The position numbers and the translations under genes were made by a program. This document shows, in pieces, positions 1-7,341 of a DNA stretch of 32,950 nt (position 1 is the first letter of the stretch; every line of letters starts with the position of its first letter). This DNA comes from Cereibacter ovatus. Its GTDB lineage: Bacteria > Pseudomonadota > Alphaproteobacteria > Rhodobacterales > Rhodobacteraceae. The stretch is from assembly GCF_900207575.1 (NCBI RefSeq), contig NZ_OAOQ01000027.1, positions 1 to 32,950 on the forward strand, read 5' to 3'. The notes under the pieces are model-generated. The model was not told the origin of the DNA. It did no database searches and was given only the letters and a program-made list of their open reading frames with translations.

Positions 1-84
1 CGTCAGCGAGCCACGGCGCTTCAGCGCTTCGTTATAGGCCGGCCAGTTCCTGGTCTTGTAGCTCGGGGGGGTCGGTCTGCTCAT
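1..84 (-). CDS. IS5-family transposase, N-terminal part (runs off window)
   Basis: The first 28 codons of a transposase read on the minus strand, starting at ATG 82-84 and running off the left edge. The protein begins MSRPTPPSYKTRNWPAYNEA followed by LKRRGSLT. This is the characteristic start of IS5-family (IS903/IS1031-like) transposases of alphaproteobacteria, which act as DDE transposases cutting at their own terminal inverted repeats. The catalytic core lies outside the window, so whether the copy is intact cannot be judged. A related but degraded IS5-type N-terminus occurs at 19987-20158, so this group of elements has been active in the genome more than once. Confidence 0.85.
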   Translation of the reverse strand, partial: MSRPTPPSYKTRNWPAYNEALKRRGSLT

Positions 85-150
85 GCGGCCCTGCTGCCAC
101 GCCGGATAACACCAGATGAATCCCTCACGTGATTTGTGCAACAGAGCCCC
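1..150 (-). mobile_element. IS5-family insertion sequence, transposase-proximal end
   Basis: The transposase start is followed outward by a short leader and then, read on the minus strand, a terminal sequence beginning GGGGCTCTGTTGCACAAATC (131-150). This matches the style of IS5/IS903-type terminal inverted repeats. The outer boundary is placed at about 149-150. The other end and the target duplication are outside the window. The element sits about 105 bp from the attachment site of the neighbouring island and lies in the flanking chromosome, not in the island. Confidence 0.7.
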
Positions 151-255
151 ACAGTATAGTGCTGCGAACAGGCTCCGCAAAGTGTGTAGCTAGTGTGCAG
201 GGGCGGGTTGAGCCAGTGTGTATCGGCTAAGGTGCTGATTTCGCTTGAAGAAATC

Positions 256-302
256 TGGAGGCGGGTACCGGAATCGAACCGGTCTTCACGGATTTGCAAT
301 CC
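256..302. repeat. att direct repeat, distal copy (3' part of tRNA-Cys)
   Basis: These 47 bp are identical to 9185-9231, the part of tRNA-Cys from the anticodon loop through the T arm, acceptor 3' strand and CCA. Just beyond base 302 the match stops and the 5' half of the tRNA is missing, so this is not a functional tRNA but the displaced 3' end left when an element integrated into tRNA-Cys. With the copy at 9185 it defines the limits of the integrated island. Weak similarity continues on both sides (10 of 14 bases outside the CCA side; GCCTCGCGTTGATT at 307-320 versus GCCTTGCGCTGATT at 9263-9276), which may reflect a wider ancestral homology. Confidence 0.9.
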
Positions 303-521
303 CGCGCCTCGCGTTGATTTTGTGGGAAAATTCTTCAAAAGGGCCAGTTTTACCCCTACCAAGTATCAATGGGTTACAAGACGCATTCAAAACGCCAGCG
401 GGGGAATATCGCTGGAATTTCTGGGCGTTGCGCGGCCGATGATGCCGCGCGTGAAGTGCCAGAAATCTTAACCTGTCTGCCCCCTTGATAGCGGCACGTC
501 CTGCCCCGGAAGGCGACGTTT

Positions 522-561
522 GCGGCCCGCGTGATCCTTGGCAGAGAGACACGCGGGCCGC
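522..561. terminator. Perfect 12-bp inverted repeat between att and ATPase gene
   Basis: Arms 522-533 (GCGGCCCGCGTG) and 550-561 pair perfectly around a 16-nt loop. It lies 43 bp beyond the stop codon of the minus-strand ATPase gene, so it is well placed as a factor-independent terminator for it, but there is no clear run of T on either side. A structural or protein-binding role is equally possible. The rest of 303-603 holds no supported gene. Confidence 0.45.
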
Positions 562-603
562 TTCATTTCCGGGGGGTGTTGCCGTGCCTATGCCGTGACC
601 GTA

Positions 604-1914
604 TCAAGCACCAAAGCGATGCTGCATCAGAGAAGCCGCGCCGGGATGGTCGGGGCTAAGGTCCACGCCTTTCTGTTCTGCCTTCAACCGGACATAGCCT
701 CGGATCATCTTTTCCGTAAATTCATACCAACCCTGCCGGGTTCCTGTCAGGATGTAGCCATGTGGTTCGCTCTTTAGACGGTTCATACGCGTATTGAACT
801 GTTCGCGGGTCATAGGCTCTTTATGCAGGCCCTTCATCACCCGCCTATAGACTTCAAAAATATCTGCGCTTCGTTTCTTCAACTCATGGCCATCTGCCAC
901 GGAGAAAAGTATTGCGCTATATGTGTCATCATACTTCTGTGTGGCTTTTTCATATGGCCCTCTTAACTTCATGTCCATGGCACTGGCTGCATCTTCCATT
1001 GCCTGAACAAATAGCTCTGGGGTCACTGCTCCGCCATTCTGGGCCTCAAATACACGCCAGAACAACTTTTCAGAAATAAAGTGGACGTAGTAGGGGAACC
1101 CGTCGCAAATCATCGCAATTCGATAGGTAGTCGTCTTGTCGATCTTGATTCCGAGAGTTTCCGCAGCCGTTTCGACAATCTCAATTCTCGCATCCCATGG
1201 CAACCTGCCAAGGTCAACGGCATGGAAGTATCGGTCTGCACTGCCATGGGCCGCCATCAATGCTTCCGCGCTTTCGGCAATCCCGCAGAAGATGAAGCAA
1301 GCCTCGACGTGTTTGTCCGAAACCTGCTTCACCAAGTTGGCGAAGTCCCGCTGAACGTCTGCCGACGCAATTAGGTCAAATTCATCGACCACGAAAACAG
1401 GTTTCCCGCCAAGCTCCTGCGCCAGAAATTGTATGACGCGGACGGCATCGTTCACGGACAACGGTTCTTCAATTTCCTTTTCTTTTTGGGTATTGCTGCC
1501 TTTTAGTAATGCAGAAAATCCCTTGAATGAGAGGCCTGCACTCCCTTCCTTTGTCTTGGTCTCTTCAGCAATTCGAGGGTCTTTCCCAAACGCCTCATCG
1601 AAAATGTCTTTAATGATTGACTTGAAGGTGCTGTTGGGGTCGCAGCTCACGATAATCGGGTCGTGCCCCTTTGCAATTTTGAAGGCGGCTGTTTGAGCGA
1701 GGGAAGACTTTCCCACTCCCCGAAGCCCATGTATCAGGACATGCCGTCCGGGTGCATAGAGTGCTTTCTCAATGCCATGAAGCTGATCCGCACGACCTTT
1801 CAAATACTCTTCTGACTGAAGCGGCTGCGCCGGTGACAACACTCTTGAAAGAGCGCGACCGAACTCCTGTTGTGTCTGTGTCAAAACCGCGCGCAATGTT
1901 TCCAGCTTTTCCAA
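604..1914 (-). CDS. AAA/STAND-like P-loop ATPase, island cargo
   Basis: This 436-residue protein has a clear nucleotide-binding core: Walker A GLRGVGKSS near residue 65 and Walker B PVFVVDEFD near residue 173, preceded by a 40-residue N-terminal helix region. A central segment rich in Lys/Glu (about 115-150) is probably flexible. The C-terminal third resembles the lid and winged-helix part of Orc1/Cdc6- or TniB-like AAA proteins. The start is TTG with AGGGG about 6 nt upstream; an in-frame stop lies shortly before it and no ATG or GTG fits. Base composition is clearly poorer in GC than the island's capsid genes, suggesting a separate origin. Its place beside the attachment site is where integrative elements and satellites often carry cargo, including defence genes. 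The exact function is not recognisable. Confidence 0.8.
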   Translation of the reverse strand: MEKLETLRAVLTQTQQEFGRALSRVLSPAQPLQSEEYLKGRADQLHGIEKALYAPGRHVLIHGLRGVGKSSLAQTAAFKIAKGHDPIIVSCDPNSTFKSIIKDIFDEAFGKDPRIAEETKTKEGSAGLSFKGFSALLKGSNTQKEKEIEEPLSVNDAVRVIQFLAQELGGKPVFVVDEFDLIASADVQRDFANLVKQVSDKHVEACFIFCGIAESAEALMAAHGSADRYFHAVDLGRLPWDARIEIVETAAETLGIKIDKTTTYRIAMICDGFPYYVHFISEKLFWRVFEAQNGGAVTPELFVQAMEDAASAMDMKLRGPYEKATQKYDDTYSAILFSVADGHELKKRSADIFEVYRRVMKGLHKEPMTREQFNTRMNRLKSEPHGYILTGTRQGWYEFTEKMIRGYVRLKAEQKGVDLSPDHPGAASLMQHRFGA

Positions 1915-2604
1915 CGAATGCCCCTGAAGAATAGCCCACTAACCATAGGCTACACGCCGCAGAGGAACCCGCGCAAGCCAGAAACCCAACTCGATCTGCC
2001 CCGCCGCTCGCGCCCCTCTCTGCCCCGCGCCCCCTGTTCCAACACATAAACCGATCTGCCCTGATTTTGGATCGGGGGAAGTGGCATGATGCCGCCCGGC
2101 ATTCGCCGGGCGAAGAGGACGCGAGGCGGAAGCGGGGGCTTGCGGGGCAGTTTGGGGCAGGTGCTGCCCCGAGGGGGCGGGGTTTGGGGCAGGCTTGGGG
2201 CAGGAATTTTGCCGCGAAAACGCCGTTTTTCTCTTTGTTCTTATGATCTTATCTATTCTTTGGGGCAGATAGGGCAGGTAGTCTATACGCTGAACCTAAA
2301 AAACTAGGGGAAACAGGGAATTTATAGGTCCGACTATAGGGCTTTGCTGCCCCAACTGCCCCGATATGCCGCAAGGCCATGAAACGAAATGGAAAAGGCC
2401 GGGCCGAACGCTGCCCCGCCGTTGCCCTGTGCTGGGGCAAGGCTTGCCCCGAGGGGCTTCACCACGGGCCGGGGCGGGTGCAAAGTTGGGTGTTGCGTTG
2501 CGCGACCCTAACCGCCCGGTGCTGTTGCAGTCCGTTAAATTGTACCTGTTGTCCTAACTGTGCCGCGACTTGAACCAGTCGCCACAGGATAGGACGCCGA
2601 AGCG
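1915..2604. other. 690-bp non-coding region with GGGGCAG/CTGCCCC array
   Basis: No supported gene lies between the divergent ATPase and 2605 genes. The stretch holds five GGGGCAG heptamers on the plus strand (2144, 2154, 2186, 2197, 2262) and six on the minus strand (CTGCCCC at 1996, 2020, 2164, 2347, 2356, 2411), plus near matches. Several are extended to TTTGGGGCAG (2151-2160, 2183-2192, 2259-2268). Adjacent pairs are 9-11 bp apart, about one helical turn. An AT-rich, pyrimidine-rich tract (about 2225-2260) lies inside the array. This is the layout of iterons next to an unwinding region, or of a multi-site binding region for a regulator or packaging protein. Promoters for both flanking genes must also lie here. 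Confidence 0.6.
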
Positions 2605-3204
2605 ATGCAAACCGAAAAGCGCCACCCGATTGCCCATGCGCTGCAAATCATCGGCACGGGGCGGACCACGCTCAACAATTACATTTACGGGCCGGGTGCC
2701 ATCCTGTCCGCGATCTTTGGCGAGGCAGGCGAAAGCCTTGAAGATCACATTGGCCCCAACCGCCCGCCGGTCTGCGAAAATCAGCGGTGGCTGCGCCGCT
2801 ATCTGACAGACGAGGCGGTGGTGGTGCTGTCCATCGGCTTCCGGCTGATCCGCTACGGGGTCAAGGCAGAAGAAGCGTTCCAGTTGGGCTTCCGGTTCGC
2901 CTTCGGCACCGATGCGCCCGAGGGCCATCCGGTGCGCTGGACGCCCCTCTATCCCGAGGGTGAAACCATCCTGATTATCAATTCCCCAAGCCCGATCACG
3001 GAAGACGCCGAGGGCCGCACGGCCTTTGCCTTTGTCGGTGATCGTTACCATGGCTCCATGGCAGAGGCCGCGCGACTGGCCGGGCATGAGGAAGACGGCG
3101 AGCCGCTGGTGGTGTTGAACCTCTCGCACCTTTGCCGCTCAATCGCGCTTTGGTTGGGCGAAGACCCGGCAACCTTCATGCGCCCGGCGCGGGCGGCCGC
3201 ATAA
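2605..3204 (+). CDS. Unknown protein, possible DNA-binding N-terminus
   Basis: This 199-residue protein is not recognised. ATG 2605 follows AGGACG at 2591-2596, a fair ribosome binding site. The first 40 residues (HPIAHALQIIGTGRTTLNNY) could form a helix-turn-helix that reads a DNA site, which would fit its position directly beside the heptamer array, but this is only an impression. The middle is a mixed alpha/beta sequence with YLTDEAVVVLSIGFRLIRYG and an LNLSHLCRSIALWLG segment near the C-terminus. There is no signal peptide or clear membrane helix. It is followed by 320 bp without a gene and then by the capsid cluster. It could be a regulator or replication-associated protein of the island. 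Confidence 0.65.
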   Translation: MQTEKRHPIAHALQIIGTGRTTLNNYIYGPGAILSAIFGEAGESLEDHIGPNRPPVCENQRWLRRYLTDEAVVVLSIGFRLIRYGVKAEEAFQLGFRFAFGTDAPEGHPVRWTPLYPEGETILIINSPSPITEDAEGRTAFAFVGDRYHGSMAEAARLAGHEEDGEPLVVLNLSHLCRSIALWLGEDPATFMRPARAAA

Positions 3205-3527
3205 TGGGCGCGGCACTCAATAGCATTCGGGCGGGGTTGGAAGGTTCCGCGCCCGAACCGGCCTGCGTGGTGGTGGTGGCCAGCGCAGGCACCTTGCGGG
3301 CAGGGAAGGCGGGCAAGGACCGCGCTTGTGTCAGGGCGCGGCCCGCCTTCCCGACCGCATCGTTCGGCACCGCACAAATCGCCCTGGACTCGCACCTGTC
3401 AGACCCGTTTGGGTCCTTCCCCCACAAGCAACGTGGGGTAATTCGCGGCCACGTTACTTTGGGCAGTCTGAAGATTTTGCAGGGTGGTCTTTTGGGTTGG
3501 GGTTGTTGTTATGAAAGGGAAATTCGG
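3205..3527. other. Gene-free stretch with 12-bp hairpin
   Basis: No supported coding region lies here, although one frame stays open into the next gene. A perfect inverted repeat GGGAAGGCGGGC (3303-3314) pairs with 3341-3352, and the loop holds a second nested pair CCGCGC (3320-3325)/GCGCGG (3336-3341). A smaller CCCCAC/GTGGGG pair lies at 3420-3438. There is no T tract, so a simple terminator is unlikely. The region probably contains the leader of the capsid cluster. Confidence 0.45.
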
Positions 3528-3935
3528 ATGCTTCGGCATGAAATGAACCAGAAGACCCCGCCCGGATTTGTGGCGGTGGATCGGGCGGACGTGGTGGCGG
3601 CCTGTCTGGCCGTGCTGATCCGCGAATTGCATGGCCTCGGCCTGAAGCGCGAGGTTGCGCTGGCCGTGCTGCGCGATGCGGCCGACCGGATCGACGCCGC
3701 CCTGACCCGTGGGCCGCGCGCCCTTGTGCTTTACCGGCTGGACCGGAAGGCCCCGGTGGGCATCGTGTCGGATGATGACGCCCGCCTCGCCACCTTCGCC
3801 GCCGAGGCCGAAGCCTCGGGCGCGGGTCTGATCGGGGTGAATCCCTATCGGGTCGCCGTGCTGGCCGCCAAGGCCAAGGCCGAGGGCTGCGCCACCGTGA
3901 AGCAAGGAGGGCAGTATGACCGCGCGCTTCACTGA
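3528..3935 (+). CDS. Unknown protein preceding the capsid gene
   Basis: This 135-residue protein begins MLRHEMNQKTPPGFVAVDRA. ATG 3528 follows AAAGGGA with 7-nt spacing, better than any upstream start in the same open frame. The protein is Ala/Arg-rich and mostly helical, with no recognisable domain, signal peptide or membrane segment. Its last 20 bases overlap the start of the protease-capsid gene at 3916, so the two are probably translationally coupled, and a role in shell assembly or regulation of capsid expression is reasonable. No homology to portal or terminase small-subunit proteins is evident. Confidence 0.65.
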   Translation: MLRHEMNQKTPPGFVAVDRADVVAACLAVLIRELHGLGLKREVALAVLRDAADRIDAALTRGPRALVLYRLDRKAPVGIVSDDDARLATFAAEAEASGAGLIGVNPYRVAVLAAKAKAEGCATVKQGGQYDRALH

Positions 3936-5790
3936 CTTGGGCGCGGGTGCCGGGGATGCGGCAACCCGCATTGGTGCGGCCGTGCTGGCCGAGGTGCAGG
4001 CCGAGGGTGACGACGACCGCACCGTGGCCCTGTCGTTTTCCTCGGAAGCGCCGGTCCTGCGCGATTACAGCTTCGGCCCCGGATGGGAAGTCCTCGGCCA
4101 CCGGCCCCAAGAGGTGGACCTGTCGCGCATTGCGGCGGGCGCTGTTCCGCTTCTGAAAGACCACCACCGCGACCTTGATTCCAAGGTGGGCACCGTTGCC
4201 CGCGCATGGATCGAAGGGGCGCGGGGGAAAGCCATTGTTACCTTCGCCGCCACCCCCGAGGGCGAGGCCATGCTGGCCCGCGTTCGCGCGGCCGAGGTGC
4301 AAAGCGTGTCTGTCGGATACGCCGCCCATGCCTTTGAGGTGGTGGGCGATCTGGAAGGCGTCCCGGTGGTCCGCGTGACCGGCTGGGAATTGCTTGAAGT
4401 CTCTCTCGTCGCCACCCCTGCCGACCCTTCCGTGGGCATCGGCCGTTCGTTTACCCCCGCCCTGAAAGGATCTTCTATGACCACCCCGAACCCCGCCGCG
4501 CCGGTCAATCCGGCCCCTGTCGCCTCGGCCACGGCCGCGATGGAAGCCACCCGCGCCGAACGCCACCGCGTCCGCGAAATCGAAGCCACCGCCCGCCAGA
4601 TGAATATGCCCGGCGACATGCTGGCCGCCGCCATCGAAGACGGCACCACGCTGGCCGATTTCCAGCGCCAAGCCCTTGACTTCATCGGGTCCGACACGGC
4701 CACCGCCACGCGCCAGCGCATGTTTGCCCCAGCGATTCGTCGCGGTGGCGAACGCGAATACAGCCTGACCCGCGCCATTGCCGCCGAACTGTCGGGCAAC
4801 TGGTCGGAGGCGGGCTTCGAGCGCGAAGTGGCGCAGGAAACCACCCGCGCCGTGGGCAAGTCCGCCTCGGGCTTCTATGTGCCCCCGGCGGTGCTGGGCC
4901 GCGCGGTCATCACCACGGCCACCGCCCCGGCGCTGATCGGCACCGATCACATGGCCTCGGCCTTCATCGACGCTCTGCGCCCGGAGGTGGCCGTCATGGG
5001 CCTTGGGGCCACGGTTCTGCCGGGTCTGGTGGAAAACGTGGCAATCCCGCGCATGGTGTCTGGCACGGCCGCCGAATGGATCGGGGAAGACGCCGCTGCG
5101 TCCGAATCCTCGCCCGTCTTCGACAGCGTTCCGCTGACCCTGAAGCAACTGTCGGCCCGCAGTCAGCTTTCGCGGCGGCAACTGAAGCAGTCCCTGCCGG
5201 GGCTGGACGTGCTGCTGAAGAACGACCTGCGCCGCAGCATCGGAATCGAACTGGACCGGGCGGCAATCTCGGGCGCGGGCACCGCGACCGTGCCGCGCGG
5301 CATCCTGAATACCGTGGGCATCGGGTCCGTTGCCATCGGCGCAAACGGTGGTGCCCCGCATTTCCCCTTCCTGACCCGGCTTATGGCCGAGGTGGAAGCC
5401 GAGAACGTGGCGGGCACGTCCTATGGCTGGCTGACGAACCATTTCGTGAAGGGCACCCTGCTTTCCACCCAGACGGCGGACGGCGCGCAACAGATGATCC
5501 TTCAGCGCATCGGCACCGACTGGACCATCGCGGGTTACAAGGCGGCCTTCAGCAACCTTGTGCCCGCGAACGGCACCAAGGGCACCGGCACCGATCTGTC
5601 GACCCTGATCTTCGGCAACTGGTCGGACCTGATGGTCGGCCAATGGGGCGGCATCGACATTGTGGTCGATGACGTGACCGAGGCCGCCAAGGGCAACGTA
5701 CGGATCATCGCCCATTCGGAATGGGACATCGCCGTGCGGCACCCGCAGTCCTTCGCGGCCATCACCGATGCCGTGACCGTCGCGGGCTGA
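3916..5790 (+). CDS. Prohead protease-major capsid protein fusion (HK97 type)
   Basis: This single 624-residue chain combines two normally separate phage proteins. Residues 35-180 look like an HK97-type prohead serine protease: the likely catalytic His lies in LLKDHHRDL (83/84) and the Ser in VQSVSVGY (132), followed by the family's ELLEVSLVATPADP segment. Residues 188-624 are an HK97-fold major capsid protein with a helical delta-like region (about 200-285), GFYVPPAVL and AEWIGEDAAA motifs, and a C-terminal domain ending SEWDIAVRHPQSFAAI. An in-frame ATG at 4477 (residue 188) is preceded by GAAAGGA with 6-nt spacing, so a free capsid protein may also be made. Known fusions of this kind self-process in the prohead. 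No neighbouring portal or terminase is seen. Confidence 0.9.
   Translation: MTARFTDLGAGAGDAATRIGAAVLAEVQAEGDDDRTVALSFSSEAPVLRDYSFGPGWEVLGHRPQEVDLSRIAAGAVPLLKDHHRDLDSKVGTVARAWIEGARGKAIVTFAATPEGEAMLARVRAAEVQSVSVGYAAHAFEVVGDLEGVPVVRVTGWELLEVSLVATPADPSVGIGRSFTPALKGSSMTTPNPAAPVNPAPVASATAAMEATRAERHRVREIEATARQMNMPGDMLAAAIEDGTTLADFQRQALDFIGSDTATATRQRMFAPAIRRGGEREYSLTRAIAAELSGNWSEAGFEREVAQETTRAVGKSASGFYVPPAVLGRAVITTATAPALIGTDHMASAFIDALRPEVAVMGLGATVLPGLVENVAIPRMVSGTAAEWIGEDAAASESSPVFDSVPLTLKQLSARSQLSRRQLKQSLPGLDVLLKNDLRRSIGIELDRAAISGAGTATVPRGILNTVGIGSVAIGANGGAPHFPFLTRLMAEVEAENVAGTSYGWLTNHFVKGTLLSTQTADGAQQMILQRIGTDWTIAGYKAAFSNLVPANGTKGTGTDLSTLIFGNWSDLMVGQWGGIDIVVDDVTEAAKGNVRIIAHSEWDIAVRHPQSFAAITDAVTVAG
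4464..4479 (+). promoter_or_regulatory. Internal ribosome binding site and start for free capsid protein
   Basis: GAAAGGA at 4464-4470 lies 6 nt before an in-frame ATG (4477-4479), exactly at the junction between the protease and capsid domains. The product would begin MTTPNPAAPVNPAP, a typical low-complexity capsid N-terminus. This suggests a nested gene giving both fused and unfused subunits. Confidence 0.55.
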
Positions 5791-5803
5791 TCCTGCGGCA
5801 CCT

Positions 5804-5829
5804 GCCCGCCCCACCTCGGGGCGGGCTTT
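5804..5829 (+). terminator. Hairpin after the capsid gene
   Basis: GCCCGCCCC (5804-5812) and GGGGCGGGC (5818-5826) form a perfect 9-bp stem with a 5-nt loop, followed by only three T. It lies between the capsid stop and the next gene. It is likely a partial terminator or attenuator that keeps the downstream gene below the capsid level. Confidence 0.5.
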
Positions 5830-5853
5830 CCCCAAATCTGGAAAGGGCCATAC

Positions 5854-6243
5854 ATGGCAATCATTCACGGGAAGGACGGGGTGGTGAAGATCGGCACGGC
5901 CGATTTTGCCCACGTCCAAAGCTGGAATCTGGACGTGACGGCCGATGTGGCCGAAGCCTACAGCATGGGCGAAGAGTGGAAGGACGCCGGGGTTGGCGTC
6001 AAAGGTTGGTCGGGGTCGCTGGAATGCTACTTTGACCCGGCCGATACCACCCAAGGTGGCCTCGATGTGGGCGACGTGGTGGCGCTGAACCTCTATCCGG
6101 GCGGGGATGCGACCGGGGCGCGCTACTTCAGCGGCAACGCGGTGGTGTCCGGGGTGCCCCTGTCGGGAGCCAAGGATGGGTGGGTGTCCGTCACATTCAA
6201 CTTCACCGGCAAGGGCGCGCTGGCCTCGGCCACCGCCCTGTGA
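5854..6243 (+). CDS. Tail-tube-like phage protein
   Basis: This 129-residue protein is predicted to be mostly beta, with the pattern of siphophage tail-tube/major tail proteins: a start IIHGKDGVVKIGTADFAHVQ, a central WSGSLECYFDP strand and a C-terminal GWVSVTFNFTGKGAL strand. Such proteins form hexameric rings that stack into the tail tube; related folds also occur in head-tail connectors and decoration proteins. The start ATG 5854 follows AAAGGG. It is 63 bp downstream of the capsid gene with a hairpin between. Finding a tube-like protein without any tape-measure or baseplate gene is odd and leaves open a role as a shell decoration or connector. Confidence 0.65.
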   Translation: MAIIHGKDGVVKIGTADFAHVQSWNLDVTADVAEAYSMGEEWKDAGVGVKGWSGSLECYFDPADTTQGGLDVGDVVALNLYPGGDATGARYFSGNAVVSGVPLSGAKDGWVSVTFNFTGKGALASATAL

Positions 6244-6315
6244 CGGCCGCCCCCCGGCCTCTCAGCCCCTTTGCGGATCGGGGCAGGACGGGGCGAGAGG
6301 GGGGTGCGGATGCCT

Positions 6316-6666
6316 TCACATGGGCGCGGGGATATGCACTTCAGGGCGGCCGCCAAGCGGCCGCTTTGTCAATTCCGGCCTCGGCCGTTCCGGCCGCAGG
6401 GCGCGGCCTTCTAGGGCCAGCATGGCACGGGCTTGCGCAAGCTGGCCGGTGGCCCAGCCGATGCCCTGCCGCGTCACGATATAGCGCCCCTGTGCCGCCG
6501 GGTGAATGAAGCCCTGCCGCAGCGCCATGCCCACGGCCATATCGAGGCCGAAAGGGTCAAGCCCCGCCGCATGGGCCAAGGGCACCTCCGGGGCGTCCTG
6601 CACGGCCGCCACCGCGCACAGGAAGTCCAGAAGATTCCGGTTGCGAAAGCCCCGCCGCTCACGCAT
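6316..6666 (-). CDS. Unknown small protein, possible winged helix
   Basis: This 116-residue protein begins MRERRGFRNRNLLDFLCAVA. The start ATG at 6664-6666 overlaps the stop of the upstream minus-strand gene in an 8-nt ATGCGTGA arrangement, so the two are translationally coupled. The segment GRYIVTRQGIGWATGQLAQA resembles the wing and last helix of a winged-helix domain, but the match is weak. The C-terminus is Arg/Pro-rich. It is convergent with the tail-tube-like gene; the 70 bp between them contain G/C-rich inverted repeats (about 6249-6304) that may terminate both. Confidence 0.55.
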   Translation of the reverse strand: MRERRGFRNRNLLDFLCAVAAVQDAPEVPLAHAAGLDPFGLDMAVGMALRQGFIHPAAQGRYIVTRQGIGWATGQLAQARAMLALEGRALRPERPRPELTKRPLGGRPEVHIPAPM

Positions 6667-7207
6667 CCAGCCGCCCCGCCTCTTCGCGCTTCTCTGCCTC
6701 GGCCCCATGGCCGGGGATCACGCCGCCCCATGCCGTCAAGCGCCAGATGCGTTCCCGATGGGTCCGGGCGGCCTGCGCGGGCATCACCTCGGCCCGGCCG
6801 AGGCGCAACAGTGTTACGGCCGTGCGCAGGCGGCCCAAGGCCCCGCCGTTGCGAGTGGTGGCCGGATCGGCGGCAAGCTGGACGAAGACCTGTTCCGGGT
6901 CTTCGATGTTGACCGCAATCGTCAACATGCCTCGCGCCGCGCATTCCTGAAGCCCTGCCCAGATGCCTGCCGGGGTCAGGTTGTATTCTTCCCCGGCCGA
7001 GGCAAGGTCGATCCACGCGGAAAGCTGTTGCAGGTCTTCGATGCGTTCGCGGGCGCAAAGGTTGTCCATCGCGTCCGAGAAGTCCACCGACAGGGCGAAT
7101 AGCCCGGCGGCCGTGTATTCGTTCAAGCTGATCTGCCTGCCGTCCGAACGGGCAAGACGGGCCTGCATGGCCGTGTAGGCGCTGCGGTCAAACTGAAGCG
7201 TTTCCAT
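6659..7207 (-). CDS. Unknown protein, first gene of the minus-strand operon
   Basis: This 182-residue, helical, soluble protein begins METLQFDRSAYTAMQARLAR. ATG 7205-7207 follows AAAGGTG on the minus strand. It is not recognised. It is transcribed divergently from the Xre-type regulator, and a GTCACCTT half-site identical to one arm of the operator palindrome lies across its ribosome binding site (7210-7217), so it is probably controlled by that regulator. Together with the coupled downstream gene it may be an early or regulatory operon of the island. Confidence 0.6.
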   Translation of the reverse strand: METLQFDRSAYTAMQARLARSDGRQISLNEYTAAGLFALSVDFSDAMDNLCARERIEDLQQLSAWIDLASAGEEYNLTPAGIWAGLQECAARGMLTIAVNIEDPEQVFVQLAADPATTRNGGALGRLRTAVTLLRLGRAEVMPAQAARTHRERIWRLTAWGGVIPGHGAEAEKREEAGRLDA

Positions 7208-7299
7208 GTGTCACCTTTCTTTGGGCATGGCTTCCCCGTGGCCGGAAAGCATGGGCTTTCGGCATTGCGGGAACCGCCAAAATGCTGTTATGGTCATGC

Positions 7300-7316
7300 G
7301 TCACCTTAATGGTGAC
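7300..7316. promoter_or_regulatory. Operator-like palindrome at divergent promoter
   Basis: GTCACC-TTAAT-GGTGAC is a perfect 6-bp inverted repeat with a 5-bp centre, in the 134-bp gap between the minus-strand operon and the Xre-type gene. A second half-site GTCACCTT is at 7210-7217, over the ribosome binding site of the 7207 gene. A TATAGT box at 7325-7330 follows on the plus strand. The likely ligand is the neighbouring HTH protein. Confidence 0.55.
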
Positions 7317-7341
7317 AAATGCACTATAGTGAGGGCGGAAC

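Noticed and set aside
3454-6054. An 866-codon open frame on the minus strand opposite the capsid genes
   Set aside because: It is antisense to the well-supported capsid and neighbouring genes, is rich in Gly, Arg and His as expected from the reverse of GC-rich codons, and has no recognisable domain.
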